This document shows, piece after piece, positions 24,401 through 32,534 of a stretch of DNA of 37,734 nucleotides. Location: NCBI GenBank assembly GCA_026982375.1, contig JALSHF010000219.1:1-37734 (forward strand), in the 5' to 3' direction. Each line of letters starts with the position of its first letter. The first letter of the stretch is position 1. Under the pieces are notes generated by a model, which did not search any database, was not told where the DNA came from, and saw nothing but the letters and a program-made list of their open reading frames with translations. Both the position numbers and the translations under genes were made by a program. Source of the stretch: Emcibacter sp. GTDB lineage: Bacteria > Pseudomonadota > Alphaproteobacteria > Sphingomonadales > Emcibacteraceae.

Positions 24401-27400
24401 TGGTTTTGTTTCTGGTTTTGTTTCTGGTTTTGTTTCTGGCTTAATTATTGACTGTTCTCCAGGAGTGCTTTCTGTATTTGGTATTATTTCCTGCATTTCC
24501 TCGGCTTGCTCACGGAGAGTCTTTTTCTTGCCGCCAATCGCCGTGAAAATCTTTCGGAAAATACCCGGTGCAAGAACCGCCAAGGGATTGATGTTAATCT
24601 GCGGATCATCGAGCGGGCCGCTAATGGTATAGGTTGCGGAGAATATTCCTTCCCCTTTTCCTCCCGTCAGAATGGTTCCTATGAGCGGAATATTGCCCAA
24701 CAATGAATTGATGCCGTAAGCCGGAACGAGCGTGCCGGATATGTTCATTTCATCATAAGCCTGATCGATCACACCCTCTATCGTCATGCCAAGCATGGGC
24801 CCGCGCGCGCGCGCGTCACTGATTTTCGTAACACCATTTGATGTTTGAAAAGTCATGTCAAAATCATTAAAAGAAAGCCCGCCCTTATTGAGTTCTTCCC
24901 GTGCTTTTGTAAATTTTTTTTCATCCAGAAGTTTGGAAAAACCAGGAGATTCAATAACTTTAAATTTTGTAATTTTTGCCTGCCCCCCAAGGGAAATACC
25001 ATGCTCATGCTTTACCATATCAGCGTTGAGTGTCATATCCCCGCCAACGCCAAGGTTAAATACCCCCAATCCCCGCAAGGCCTCCCCTGCGTCATCACTG
25101 TTAAATAGTAGCTTGCGATTGTCCCCCTCAGGATAAACACTGACCGTTACATTGTTATTTTCGTGAATTTTACCTTCAAGGTTAACATGGGTAAAATCTT
25201 GTTTTCGATAGATGGCCGACAATATTGCCTTGCTAATTCTGACATTGTTTTTTGCCAAAAGATCATCTATTTCGGCATCCACATTAAAGTCTGGCAAGGA
25301 GACCTTTTCCTCATCACCATCCGTAGACATTATAATATCTATAAGCGAGGCGGCATTAAAAGCCTTGCCGGTAATTGTGGATGCATAGTATTTTTTTTCT
25401 GCATCCCATTCCATCAGCATGTTGATATCGGTATCCGGCATGACAAGACTTGGAATAGAAAAGCGGGTAACCATATCGTCAACCATATCCAGCTCCAGAT
25501 TGGCTACAAGGCTTTCGCTTTGCAGAAGAATATTGGATATAGTAAGATGGCCATCGCCTTTAAATGTTAAGTCAAAATCAACATGGCCTGCTTTGCCTTT
25601 TGGCTTTTCCCATCCAATTGGATCAAAATTGCTGAGGCTGTTAATCAGGTTAAACTGGCCATTTCCCTTCTTGATAGCGCCGCCTTTACCATAAAGGGTT
25701 AAATCAATTTCTACGGGCCCATCAATATAAGGGTCAAAGGGTAAATGTAATTGTTCCCATTGGGCGCCCTCTATGAAACCATTGATAATATATTTTGTTG
25801 GAAAATCTTCGCTGTCGCCAAAATTCTCCAGCCAGTTTGCCGCAAACGCCACACCATTCAGGATAATATTTCCTTCGGCGGCAATCCCGTCACCATTAAC
25901 GAATAACTCCAAATCACCATCATCAATGCCAAGGCTGTCATTGAGAACCGGAATGGAGAGCTGGTGAATATCTGCCTTTACATCGAATGTCACATCTTTG
26001 AGGCGAACTTTTTTAAGAAGCGGGAAACTCAAGGACAATTCGGCGGTTGCTTGCCCTGTTATGCTGCCCTGCTCAATACCATATTTTGACGGATAACCCA
26101 GTGGCTTATGGTCAATCACGCGCAATATCTCTTCAAGAGCTCCCTCAAGTTCAAGGGTAATATCTGCTACCCCCTTGCCTTTAATATGAATGTCTGAAAA
26201 TAAAAGGTCGGCCCTATTGATGACCAGCTGTTCAATATGCCCCCCCCCGGCTTTCAGATGGAAACTTTGTAAATTAAGCTCTGCATGCCCGGACATACCG
26301 CTTAATATGGGCATTGGGCGCAGGTAATGAGCGCTGATATTCTTGAAATCAAATTTGAAGGTCACACTATCCGCTGGCAAGCCGGCATTATTTTGTGGGC
26401 TTGGCCACATCTGTGGTTCTATATAGACATCAAGCTTGCCTTTTGGGACAATTCCAGCGTCAATATTTTTTGCGATCCAGTCATAGGCCCCTTTGCCAAA
26501 TCGCCCCGGCCAATATGTTTTTAAATCGGCGAAAGGTAAATCTGTAATATCTGCCTTGATTGCAATGCCAGGCCTGTCAGTTGGGCCATATAACATCCCC
26601 GTACCACTCACATAAGTTTGACCAAGTTGAAGTGAAATTTCTTCCAGAAAAATTGTGTCTTCACTTCTATTTACATAACCGCTCAATGCCGCAGATGTGA
26701 TTTTCAGGGGTTCAGGATATATTTCAGTCGGATTGATGGTTCCCTCATCAAGGGAAATGCTAAACGTCATAACGGGGATTTTAAAATCCCGATCAATCGT
26801 AAAGTCAATTTTGCCCTTTGCGGGAATATCAAGATTTGATAAGCCGGACAGAGCGTCAACTTTCCCCACCAATGCGGCTGGGCGCAATTCAGAAAAATGT
26901 AAACTGGTGACAATTTCCTTTCTGGCATTGTCAAAAACAAGCGAAACATCAATTGGCATAGCATTGCTCTGCGCCATTTCTATATTGCCAAGTAGTCGAA
27001 CATTTAATCCAAAACTGGTTCTGCGTAAATTAAGATGGGCTTCCGGTATTTGCCATATCTGCCCGGATAACTGATCTGTGAGGATTATTTTTGTGCCCAG
27101 CAAGGAAAATTGACCGAGATATCCTGTTGCTACAGACGCCTTTGGGGGAGAAAGCAGTTCCTTGGCAATTTTAAAGGGTAAAATTTCCGAATTTTGAAGT
27201 TCTTCTATTAAAGCCTCAAGTTTTTCCATAAAGGGCCTGTTGTCTGTGGATGTCCAGACATCCGGACCAAGTGTGTAATCAATGGATAGACCAAGAATTT
27301 CAATATCCGTGGGGGCGAGCAAGCCCCGCATCATGGCAAGACCACTGAAACGCATGCCTGCTTCGGGGACATTTAAGATGAAATCAGTTTTTTTATCGAT

Positions 27401-27664
27401 GATCTCAACTTCATAAAAGGTAACCTGAAGTCCGCTTGTCCTGCCATAACCCGCCGTCTCTTTTTTGCGCCAAACCAAAACGGCATCACGGAAATCAAAG
27501 CTGACGTCCTTTTGGTTCAGAACCAAAGCACGTTTCAAATAGTCCCCTGTCCAATCCAGCGCAATTGGCCCAATACTCAAGCGCCAACCGAGCAATATGA
27601 TCACTAAGGCAAGCAGCGAAAATAAAACCAATGGTATTTTTAATGTTAAGGCGTATCGTTTCAA
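24395..27664 (-). CDS. AsmA-like / YhdP-type large envelope protein (DUF3971)
   Basis: This is a 1089-residue protein with one N-terminal membrane anchor (about residues 9-30: hydrophobic, after MKRYALTLK). A very long region follows, rich in alternating beta-strand patterns and expected to lie in the periplasm. The middle third resembles the DUF3971 region and the last third the AsmA C-terminal domain (LSFNDFDMTFQTSNGVTKI, then ARGPMLGMTIEGVID). Such proteins form lipid-carrying bridges between inner and outer membrane (YhdP, TamB, AsmA family). The C-terminus is a polar tail ending in KPET repeats. A run of nine G on the coding strand (26240-26248) and a (CG)7 tract near 24802 lie inside the gene. 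It is divergent from glnE. Confidence 0.8.
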   Translation of the reverse strand: MKRYALTLKIPLVLFSLLALVIILLGWRLSIGPIALDWTGDYLKRALVLNQKDVSFDFRDAVLVWRKKETAGYGRTSGLQVTFYEVEIIDKKTDFILNVPEAGMRFSGLAMMRGLLAPTDIEILGLSIDYTLGPDVWTSTDNRPFMEKLEALIEELQNSEILPFKIAKELLSPPKASVATGYLGQFSLLGTKIILTDQLSGQIWQIPEAHLNLRRTSFGLNVRLLGNIEMAQSNAMPIDVSLVFDNARKEIVTSLHFSELRPAALVGKVDALSGLSNLDIPAKGKIDFTIDRDFKIPVMTFSISLDEGTINPTEIYPEPLKITSAALSGYVNRSEDTIFLEEISLQLGQTYVSGTGMLYGPTDRPGIAIKADITDLPFADLKTYWPGRFGKGAYDWIAKNIDAGIVPKGKLDVYIEPQMWPSPQNNAGLPADSVTFKFDFKNISAHYLRPMPILSGMSGHAELNLQSFHLKAGGGHIEQLVINRADLLFSDIHIKGKGVADITLELEGALEEILRVIDHKPLGYPSKYGIEQGSITGQATAELSLSFPLLKKVRLKDVTFDVKADIHQLSIPVLNDSLGIDDGDLELFVNGDGIAAEGNIILNGVAFAANWLENFGDSEDFPTKYIINGFIEGAQWEQLHLPFDPYIDGPVEIDLTLYGKGGAIKKGNGQFNLINSLSNFDPIGWEKPKGKAGHVDFDLTFKGDGHLTISNILLQSESLVANLELDMVDDMVTRFSIPSLVMPDTDINMLMEWDAEKKYYASTITGKAFNAASLIDIIMSTDGDEEKVSLPDFNVDAEIDDLLAKNNVRISKAILSAIYRKQDFTHVNLEGKIHENNNVTVSVYPEGDNRKLLFNSDDAGEALRGLGVFNLGVGGDMTLNADMVKHEHGISLGGQAKITKFKVIESPGFSKLLDEKKFTKAREELNKGGLSFNDFDMTFQTSNGVTKISDARARGPMLGMTIEGVIDQAYDEMNISGTLVPAYGINSLLGNIPLIGTILTGGKGEGIFSATYTISGPLDDPQININPLAVLAPGIFRKIFTAIGGKKKTLREQAEEMQEIIPNTESTPGEQSIIKPETKPETKPETKPE
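24398..24441 (-). repeat. 12-bp tandem repeat encoding KPET units
   Basis: Three perfect 12-bp units (24398, 24410, 24422) and a partial fourth, with a mismatch at 24440, code on the minus strand for a KPET repeat at the extreme C-terminus of the AsmA-like protein. The repeat starts within the last bases of the preceding palindrome. Copy number is likely to vary between strains by slippage. Confidence 0.95.
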
Positions 27665-27756
27665 AATAATATTCTCTATAGTTGACTATAAACAGGGCCA
27701 GAGAAGCATAACCCACCCTATAGAACAAAAGTTTGACCTAATTAAGGTATATTTTC

Positions 27757-30700
27757 ATGATGGTAACTTACCCTTTTTATCCACAGGCTTTTAACAAAGA
27801 ACTTGGTGAAAGCAAACTTGCTGATTTCATGGAATATTGCCGCGACCAACAAGTAACAGATATTGTTGCATTATTTAATAAAAATAACCATCGTGATCTA
27901 TTATCTGCTGTCTTTTCCAATAGCCCCTATTTATCTCGGCTGCTGACAAGGGATGTCCATTTTACCAAACGATTGCTTTCGGAAGATTTCGAGGCGCTGT
28001 TTGAAGAGGTCATTGAGGATTTGACCAAAATCCTGCCTGTTACAAAAGATACCAAGCAGGTTATGCGACATTTAAGGCTGGCAAAAGCGCGGGTGGCCTT
28101 GATTACTTCTTTTGCTGACCTTTCAGGGGCATGGCCTCTTGAAGTCATTACAGACCGGCTTTCGGCATTCGCAGAAGTCTCTGTTGCCCTTACGGTAAGC
28201 CATCTGCTCCGTGCTGAAATGATCAAGGGGAATCTGGCCATTCCGCCCCATTTATCAGTGACGCCAACCGATCAGATTCTGGCTGACTTTGATATATCAA
28301 AGGATACAGGTTATGTGGTTCTTGCCATGGGGAAAATGGGCGGATTTGAACTTAATTACTCAAGCGATATTGATCTGATTATCCTGTATGACAATGATAT
28401 CGTTCGTTACACCGGACGCAAAACAGCGCAGGATATGTTTATCCGGCTCACCCGGAATCTGGTTAAAATCATGCAGGAAAGAACGCAAGACGGCTATGTC
28501 TTTCGAACGGACCTGCGGCTCAGGCCGGATCCCGGCGCGACCCCGGTTGCCATATCCATGGAAGCGGCAGAAGTCTATTATCAATCCATGGGCCTGAATT
28601 GGGAACGTGCCGCCATGATAAAGGCAAGGCCGGTTGCCGGTGACATCGCCGCAGGTCATGATTTCCTGTCACGAATAAAAGGCTTTGTCTGGCGCAAACA
28701 TCTTGATTATGCGGCCTTGGAAGATATTTACGCGATTAAAAAACTTATACATCAGCATCATGGCCATGGGTCTATTGGTTTTGCCGGACAGGATATCAAG
28801 CTTGGCCATGGCGGCATTCGGGAAATTGAGTTTTACGCCCAGATATTTCAGCTCATATCAGGGGGCCGCGAACCGGAACTTCGGGTGCCTGCGACCTGCA
28901 ACGCGCTGAATGCGCTGGAAGAAAATCAGAAATTATCTGCCGTGGATAATGAAATTCTTCAGGATGCCTATCGTTTCTACAGAACGCTGGAACATAGGTT
29001 GCAGATGATCAATGATGACCAAACCCATAGTATGCCGGAAAGCCCGGAGGACCTTGCGAGAATAACGAGTTTCATGGGATATCAAAAGCAGGCTGATTTT
29101 GAAAAAGACCTAAAGCATCACCGTCATAATGTGCATGGTCTTTTTACTGATCTGTTGAAAGATTCCCATCAGGATCAGGATATTGATCCGCTTTTAGCCT
29201 TCCCGCCCGATGATTTCAATCAGGATACGCTTGAGGCCATTACCTCTTATGGCTATCAGGATGCCAAAGCCATATATATGATTATCAACCGTTGGCTATT
29301 GGGACGCTACCGCGCCTGCAGAACCAAACGCGCCCGCGATTTGCTCCATAATTTAATTCCGGAAATTCTCTCAAATTTTGGTAAATATGCGCAGCCAGAT
29401 ACAGGCTTTCATAAATTTGATACATTTCTGTCCCGCCTGCCCTCAGGCGTTCAGCTCTTCTCTTTTATCAAGGCCCAGCCGTGGCTTTTGGAATTGCTTT
29501 CGGAAATTATCGGCATTGCCCCCGATTTGGCGGATCAATTGGCAAAGCGCCCTCTATTGCTGGATGCGGTGCTCAACAATAATTTTTTTGAGGCCTCCTT
29601 CAACAGGCAGGATTTGAATGAACAGCTTGAAAGTCAGCTTGCTGTTGCCAAGGATTTTCAGGACATTCTGGATATTATGCGTAAATGGGCCAGTGAACAA
29701 AAATTTCAAGTCGGGGTACAAATTTTACGTAATAATATTGACGCCAAAACGGCCGGTAAAAATTTATCTTTGCTTGCAGAGGTCATTCTTGACGCCATGC
29801 TAAACAAAGTCATCGAAGATTTTTCCATAAAACATGGCCAGATTAAAGGGGCTGAATTTGCTGTTCTTGCCCTTGGGAAACTCGGCGGCCACGAGCTTAC
29901 CACCACATCTGATCTGGATTTGGTATTTATATATGATGCCAAAAGCGCGCCGTTAATATCAGACGGCCAAAAACCGCTTTCCATAAACCATTATTTTGCC
30001 CGCTTTAGCCAACAATATATCAATGCCCTGACCGCCATGACCGCAGAGGGAAGATTATATGAAATAGATATGCGGCTGCGCCCATCAGGCAATGCGGGGC
30101 CAATTGCCGTTACGCTGACAAGTTTTGAAGAATATCAACAGCGGGATGCCTGGACGTGGGAACATCTTGCCCTGACACGCAGCAGATGTGTTTCAGGCTC
30201 GCATGATCTGAAAGAAAAAATTACGCAGGCCATAGCGCAATCTCTTCGGCGCGAAGATCGCGACCCGAAAAAGCTGCTGAAAGATACCTGTGATATGCGG
30301 GAAAAACTGCGCAATGAATTTGATACGCGGCATATTTGGTCGCTTAAACAAATTCGGGGCGGTTTGGTTGATATTGAATTCATCTGCCAGTATTTGATCC
30401 TGAAACATGTCGCTGACCACCCCAAAATTTTGACTCCCAACACGCTCGATCAGATATCAGTTTTAAGAGAAAAAAACATCCTGTCCAGGGATCACGCTGA
30501 CCTGCTCTGTCAATCCTGTGAATTCATGCAGAATCTTCAAATTATTTTGCGGTTATGTTACGGTGACAGTGTTAAGTTCAATCCAGAGCTTTCCGATGAC
30601 TCCCATGCCTTCATGACAACATTATGTATGAGGTTTAACGTTGACAATATTGACCAATTGACGCAAAAACTTTTAAATACTCAAAAAAATATCTATCAAC

Positions 30701-30759
30701 TTTATCAGGACATCATTGAAAACCCTGCTAAAAACTCTGCTGAAAAAATTATTGAATAA
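27757..30759 (+). CDS. glnE: Glutamine synthetase adenylyltransferase / adenylyl-removing enzyme
   Basis: This bifunctional cytoplasmic enzyme adenylylates and deadenylylates a tyrosine of glutamine synthetase in response to PII and glutamine. It has 1000 aa and two nucleotidyltransferase domains. The N-terminal one (phosphorolytic, adenylyl-removing) has GKMGGFELNYSSDIDLI near residues 193-209. The C-terminal one (adenylylating) has GKLGGHELTTTSDLDLV near 707-723. Each is followed by helical regulatory segments such as HGGIREIEFYAQ and RGGLVDIEFICQ. The start has two adjacent ATG codons. The bcp gene follows after 10 bp. Confidence 0.97.
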   Translation: MMVTYPFYPQAFNKELGESKLADFMEYCRDQQVTDIVALFNKNNHRDLLSAVFSNSPYLSRLLTRDVHFTKRLLSEDFEALFEEVIEDLTKILPVTKDTKQVMRHLRLAKARVALITSFADLSGAWPLEVITDRLSAFAEVSVALTVSHLLRAEMIKGNLAIPPHLSVTPTDQILADFDISKDTGYVVLAMGKMGGFELNYSSDIDLIILYDNDIVRYTGRKTAQDMFIRLTRNLVKIMQERTQDGYVFRTDLRLRPDPGATPVAISMEAAEVYYQSMGLNWERAAMIKARPVAGDIAAGHDFLSRIKGFVWRKHLDYAALEDIYAIKKLIHQHHGHGSIGFAGQDIKLGHGGIREIEFYAQIFQLISGGREPELRVPATCNALNALEENQKLSAVDNEILQDAYRFYRTLEHRLQMINDDQTHSMPESPEDLARITSFMGYQKQADFEKDLKHHRHNVHGLFTDLLKDSHQDQDIDPLLAFPPDDFNQDTLEAITSYGYQDAKAIYMIINRWLLGRYRACRTKRARDLLHNLIPEILSNFGKYAQPDTGFHKFDTFLSRLPSGVQLFSFIKAQPWLLELLSEIIGIAPDLADQLAKRPLLLDAVLNNNFFEASFNRQDLNEQLESQLAVAKDFQDILDIMRKWASEQKFQVGVQILRNNIDAKTAGKNLSLLAEVILDAMLNKVIEDFSIKHGQIKGAEFAVLALGKLGGHELTTTSDLDLVFIYDAKSAPLISDGQKPLSINHYFARFSQQYINALTAMTAEGRLYEIDMRLRPSGNAGPIAVTLTSFEEYQQRDAWTWEHLALTRSRCVSGSHDLKEKITQAIAQSLRREDRDPKKLLKDTCDMREKLRNEFDTRHIWSLKQIRGGLVDIEFICQYLILKHVADHPKILTPNTLDQISVLREKNILSRDHADLLCQSCEFMQNLQIILRLCYGDSVKFNPELSDDSHAFMTTLCMRFNVDNIDQLTQKLLNTQKNIYQLYQDIIENPAKNSAEKIIE

Positions 30760-30769
30760 GGAAATATAT

Positions 30770-31231
30770 ATGCTTGAAGTCGGCCAAAAAGCCCCAAAGT
30801 TTTCTCTGCCGGATGAAAATGGTGCCATCATTTCCCTTGATGACTTCAAGGGTAAAAAACTTGTGCTTTATTTCTACCCAAAAGACAGCACGCCCGGCTG
30901 CACTACAGAAGCCAGGGATTTTACCGCCCTCATCCCTGAATTTGACAAGGCCGGTGCGGTGGTCATTGGGGCATCCAAAGACAGCATGAAACGCCATCAG
31001 AATTTCATTGCCAAGCAAAATATCGGCTTTAGCCTGCTTTCCGATGAAGATGGGATTTTATGCGAGGCCTACGGTGTCTGGGTGATGAAAAAACTCTATG
31101 GCCGTGAATATATGGGCATTCAAAGAGCAACATTTTTGATTGATGAGGTGGGTATCATCCAGCATATCTGGCCCAAAGTAAAAGTCAAAGGCCATGCCCA
31201 ACAAGTTCTGGAAACGATAACCTCAGCATAA
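30770..31231 (+). CDS. bcp: Thioredoxin-dependent peroxiredoxin, BCP/PrxQ type
   Basis: This enzyme reduces hydrogen peroxide and organic hydroperoxides in the cytoplasm. It has 153 aa and a thioredoxin fold. The peroxidatic Cys44 is in STPGCTTEA. Position 49, where E. coli Bcp has its second cysteine (C50), is Arg (TEARDF), so this member would work as a 1-Cys type or use another thiol, such as the Cys in ILCEAYG. ATG 30770 has AAGGAA directly upstream; an 18-residue upstream extension reaching into glnE is rejected. It is probably co-transcribed with glnE. The sequence character changes just after its stop. Confidence 0.95.
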   Translation: MLEVGQKAPKFSLPDENGAIISLDDFKGKKLVLYFYPKDSTPGCTTEARDFTALIPEFDKAGAVVIGASKDSMKRHQNFIAKQNIGFSLLSDEDGILCEAYGVWVMKKLYGREYMGIQRATFLIDEVGIIQHIWPKVKVKGHAQQVLETITSA

Positions 31232-31278
31232 TCCGAGGGTTGCGTCAGAGCAATGGGGCCAAAGGTGGGTGCCGGGCC

Positions 31279-32121
31279 TCATTCCGGCTGTGGAAAATGC
31301 AGGCTTGTAACATCGGCGAGATAGAAGGGAAAATAGTCTTCAGTCCCAAAGAAATTTCCGGCTTCAACATGGGTCGGGAGCCGAAAACCCGAAATTTCCC
31401 GAAATTCAGAAAGATAGCCGCCAAACGGTTGGAGACGATAAACGCCTTGCGGGTTAGCATCGCTCCACCGCGGAAAACGGACCTCTGTTGGCTGGCCCTC
31501 GGCTGTCACGGAGATATAAACGTCCTGCGTAATACCGCTATGACGAAATGTGACCTTTGACGTGTTTTCGTCCACCGCTTGCCAAACGACATCCGGCCCG
31601 GGCAAAAGCGCTGCGGGGGTCCAGAAAACGGCTTCTGCCACATAGCGGCCGAACGCCGAGCGTGTGTGATCAGAAGTCCCTCCAAAGCGTGCAACAGGGG
31701 CGAGCCCGGCAATCCAGAAGCGGGTCCAGCCCGCACTGTCCGATCCGGACATGCGCATAAGCCCTTTGCCGCCAGACATTTTCCAGATAAAACCATTTGG
31801 CGCCGCCAGCACCTGCCGTGCGGTCATGGCCATATAGTTTGGCACCTCTTTCGTGCCGAGACTGAATTGCCCCGTCATCTCGATATCTGCTACCGTGAAC
31901 AACGGCGTTCCCGTCAGAATCGTATATTCGAAATATCGCCGCGCCGGTTCTGGCAGGTCGACCACCATTGCCGGATCAAAGGCAGGTGGTGATTTGGGCT
32001 GCAATGCTATGAGGCGAGCCATTTCTGCCCGATCCGCACGGTGATCAAGCTGACGCCATATCATCAATATGACGAGAGCGACCGCAAACAGAAAAACAAA
32101 CAAAAAGAGAAATACCTTCAT
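31279..32121 (-). CDS. DUF6544-type membrane-anchored protein of unknown function
   Basis: The protein has 280 aa from ATG 32121, which has AAAGG upstream; longer starts to 32208 are unlikely. A hydrophobic N-terminal segment (MKVFLFLFVF to about residue 21) acts as an anchor or uncleaved signal. The rest reads as a single soluble domain with LPEPARRYFEY, GKGLMRMSGSDSAGW, FWTPAALLPG and WQAVDE. These features resemble the DUF6544 family, whose function is not known. Four sampled 60-base lines in the gene have 55-68% G+C, well above sampled neighbours such as AsmA-like and glnE lines at 42-45%. That suggests recent acquisition. It lies convergent to bcp, with no relation to it in view. Confidence 0.75.
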   Translation of the reverse strand: MKVFLFLFVFLFAVALVILMIWRQLDHRADRAEMARLIALQPKSPPAFDPAMVVDLPEPARRYFEYTILTGTPLFTVADIEMTGQFSLGTKEVPNYMAMTARQVLAAPNGFIWKMSGGKGLMRMSGSDSAGWTRFWIAGLAPVARFGGTSDHTRSAFGRYVAEAVFWTPAALLPGPDVVWQAVDENTSKVTFRHSGITQDVYISVTAEGQPTEVRFPRWSDANPQGVYRLQPFGGYLSEFREISGFRLPTHVEAGNFFGTEDYFPFYLADVTSLHFPQPE

Positions 32122-32187
32122 CAAAGGTGCCTTTATTGTTTTAACTTTTTGGATCAGGGTTATTAAACCACCTCTTACACGTCTGCA

Positions 32188-32216
32188 AGAATAGAGGGAA
32201 ATGCTCAATTAAACAA
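32188..32216 (-). promoter_or_regulatory. Predicted promoter for the DUF6544-type gene
   Basis: On the minus strand TTGTTT (32211-32216) and TATTCT (32188-32193) are 17 bp apart, about 70 bp before the start at 32121. The spacing is ideal but the hexamers are moderate matches. Confidence 0.35.
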
Positions 32217-32534
32217 CTCTTTCTCATGTTCACAGAGGTAGCCGTTATTGTTTATTTAGGATCCATTAATTATTAATACGCGGCATAATTCGTGCTCGCC
32301 ATTACTTTAAAATAGGATAGAATTGTATTTTGATGCGCCACAGGGGACATAGATGGGCACTGGGATGAGGTGGTACAAATACCTTAATTTTGGCCGAAAA
32401 ATTAATACATCATTCAAATTGATGCTTATGGCCCAAAACCACATTCGAGCTTCTCGAGTTGAATGACCGCCTCTAAGTTAAATCAGAAGAAATTTTAGAA
32501 GTTTGCGAGTGCTGGTAGTCGATACGGCTCATTT
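32217..32534. other. Gene-free stretch between DUF6544 and SEC-C genes
   Basis: No gene is supported in these 318 bases. The left half is A/T-rich, with short palindromic TTAATTATTAA-like DNA. A 37-codon ORF (32353-32466, plus strand) has no ribosome-binding site or recognisable product. An imperfect inverted repeat CATTC...GAATG with an inner CTCGAG lies near 32441-32464. No tRNA remnant, transposase fragment or intrinsic terminator was seen. Confidence 0.6.

Noticed and set aside
24802-24815. (CG)7 alternating tract, possible Z-DNA element
   Set aside because: It falls in Ala-Arg codons of the AsmA-like gene and is explained by codon choice; nothing nearby suggests a regulatory role.
27682-27712. 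TTGACT and CATAAC as a glnE promoter
   Set aside because: The 19-bp spacing and weak -10 make it too uncertain to list.
30716-30769. N-terminal extension of Bcp reaching into glnE
   Set aside because: The Lys/Leu-rich extension is read from glnE codons in another frame; ATG 30770 has an ideal ribosome-binding site and matches family length.
31279-31992. Long plus-strand ORFs opposite the DUF6544-type gene
   Set aside because: They are antisense shadows caused by high GC, with Arg/Pro-rich nonsense-like composition and no ribosome-binding site.
32353-32466. 37-codon ORF in the gene-free stretch
   Set aside because: No ribosome-binding site, no recognisable domain and no conserved context; length expected by chance.
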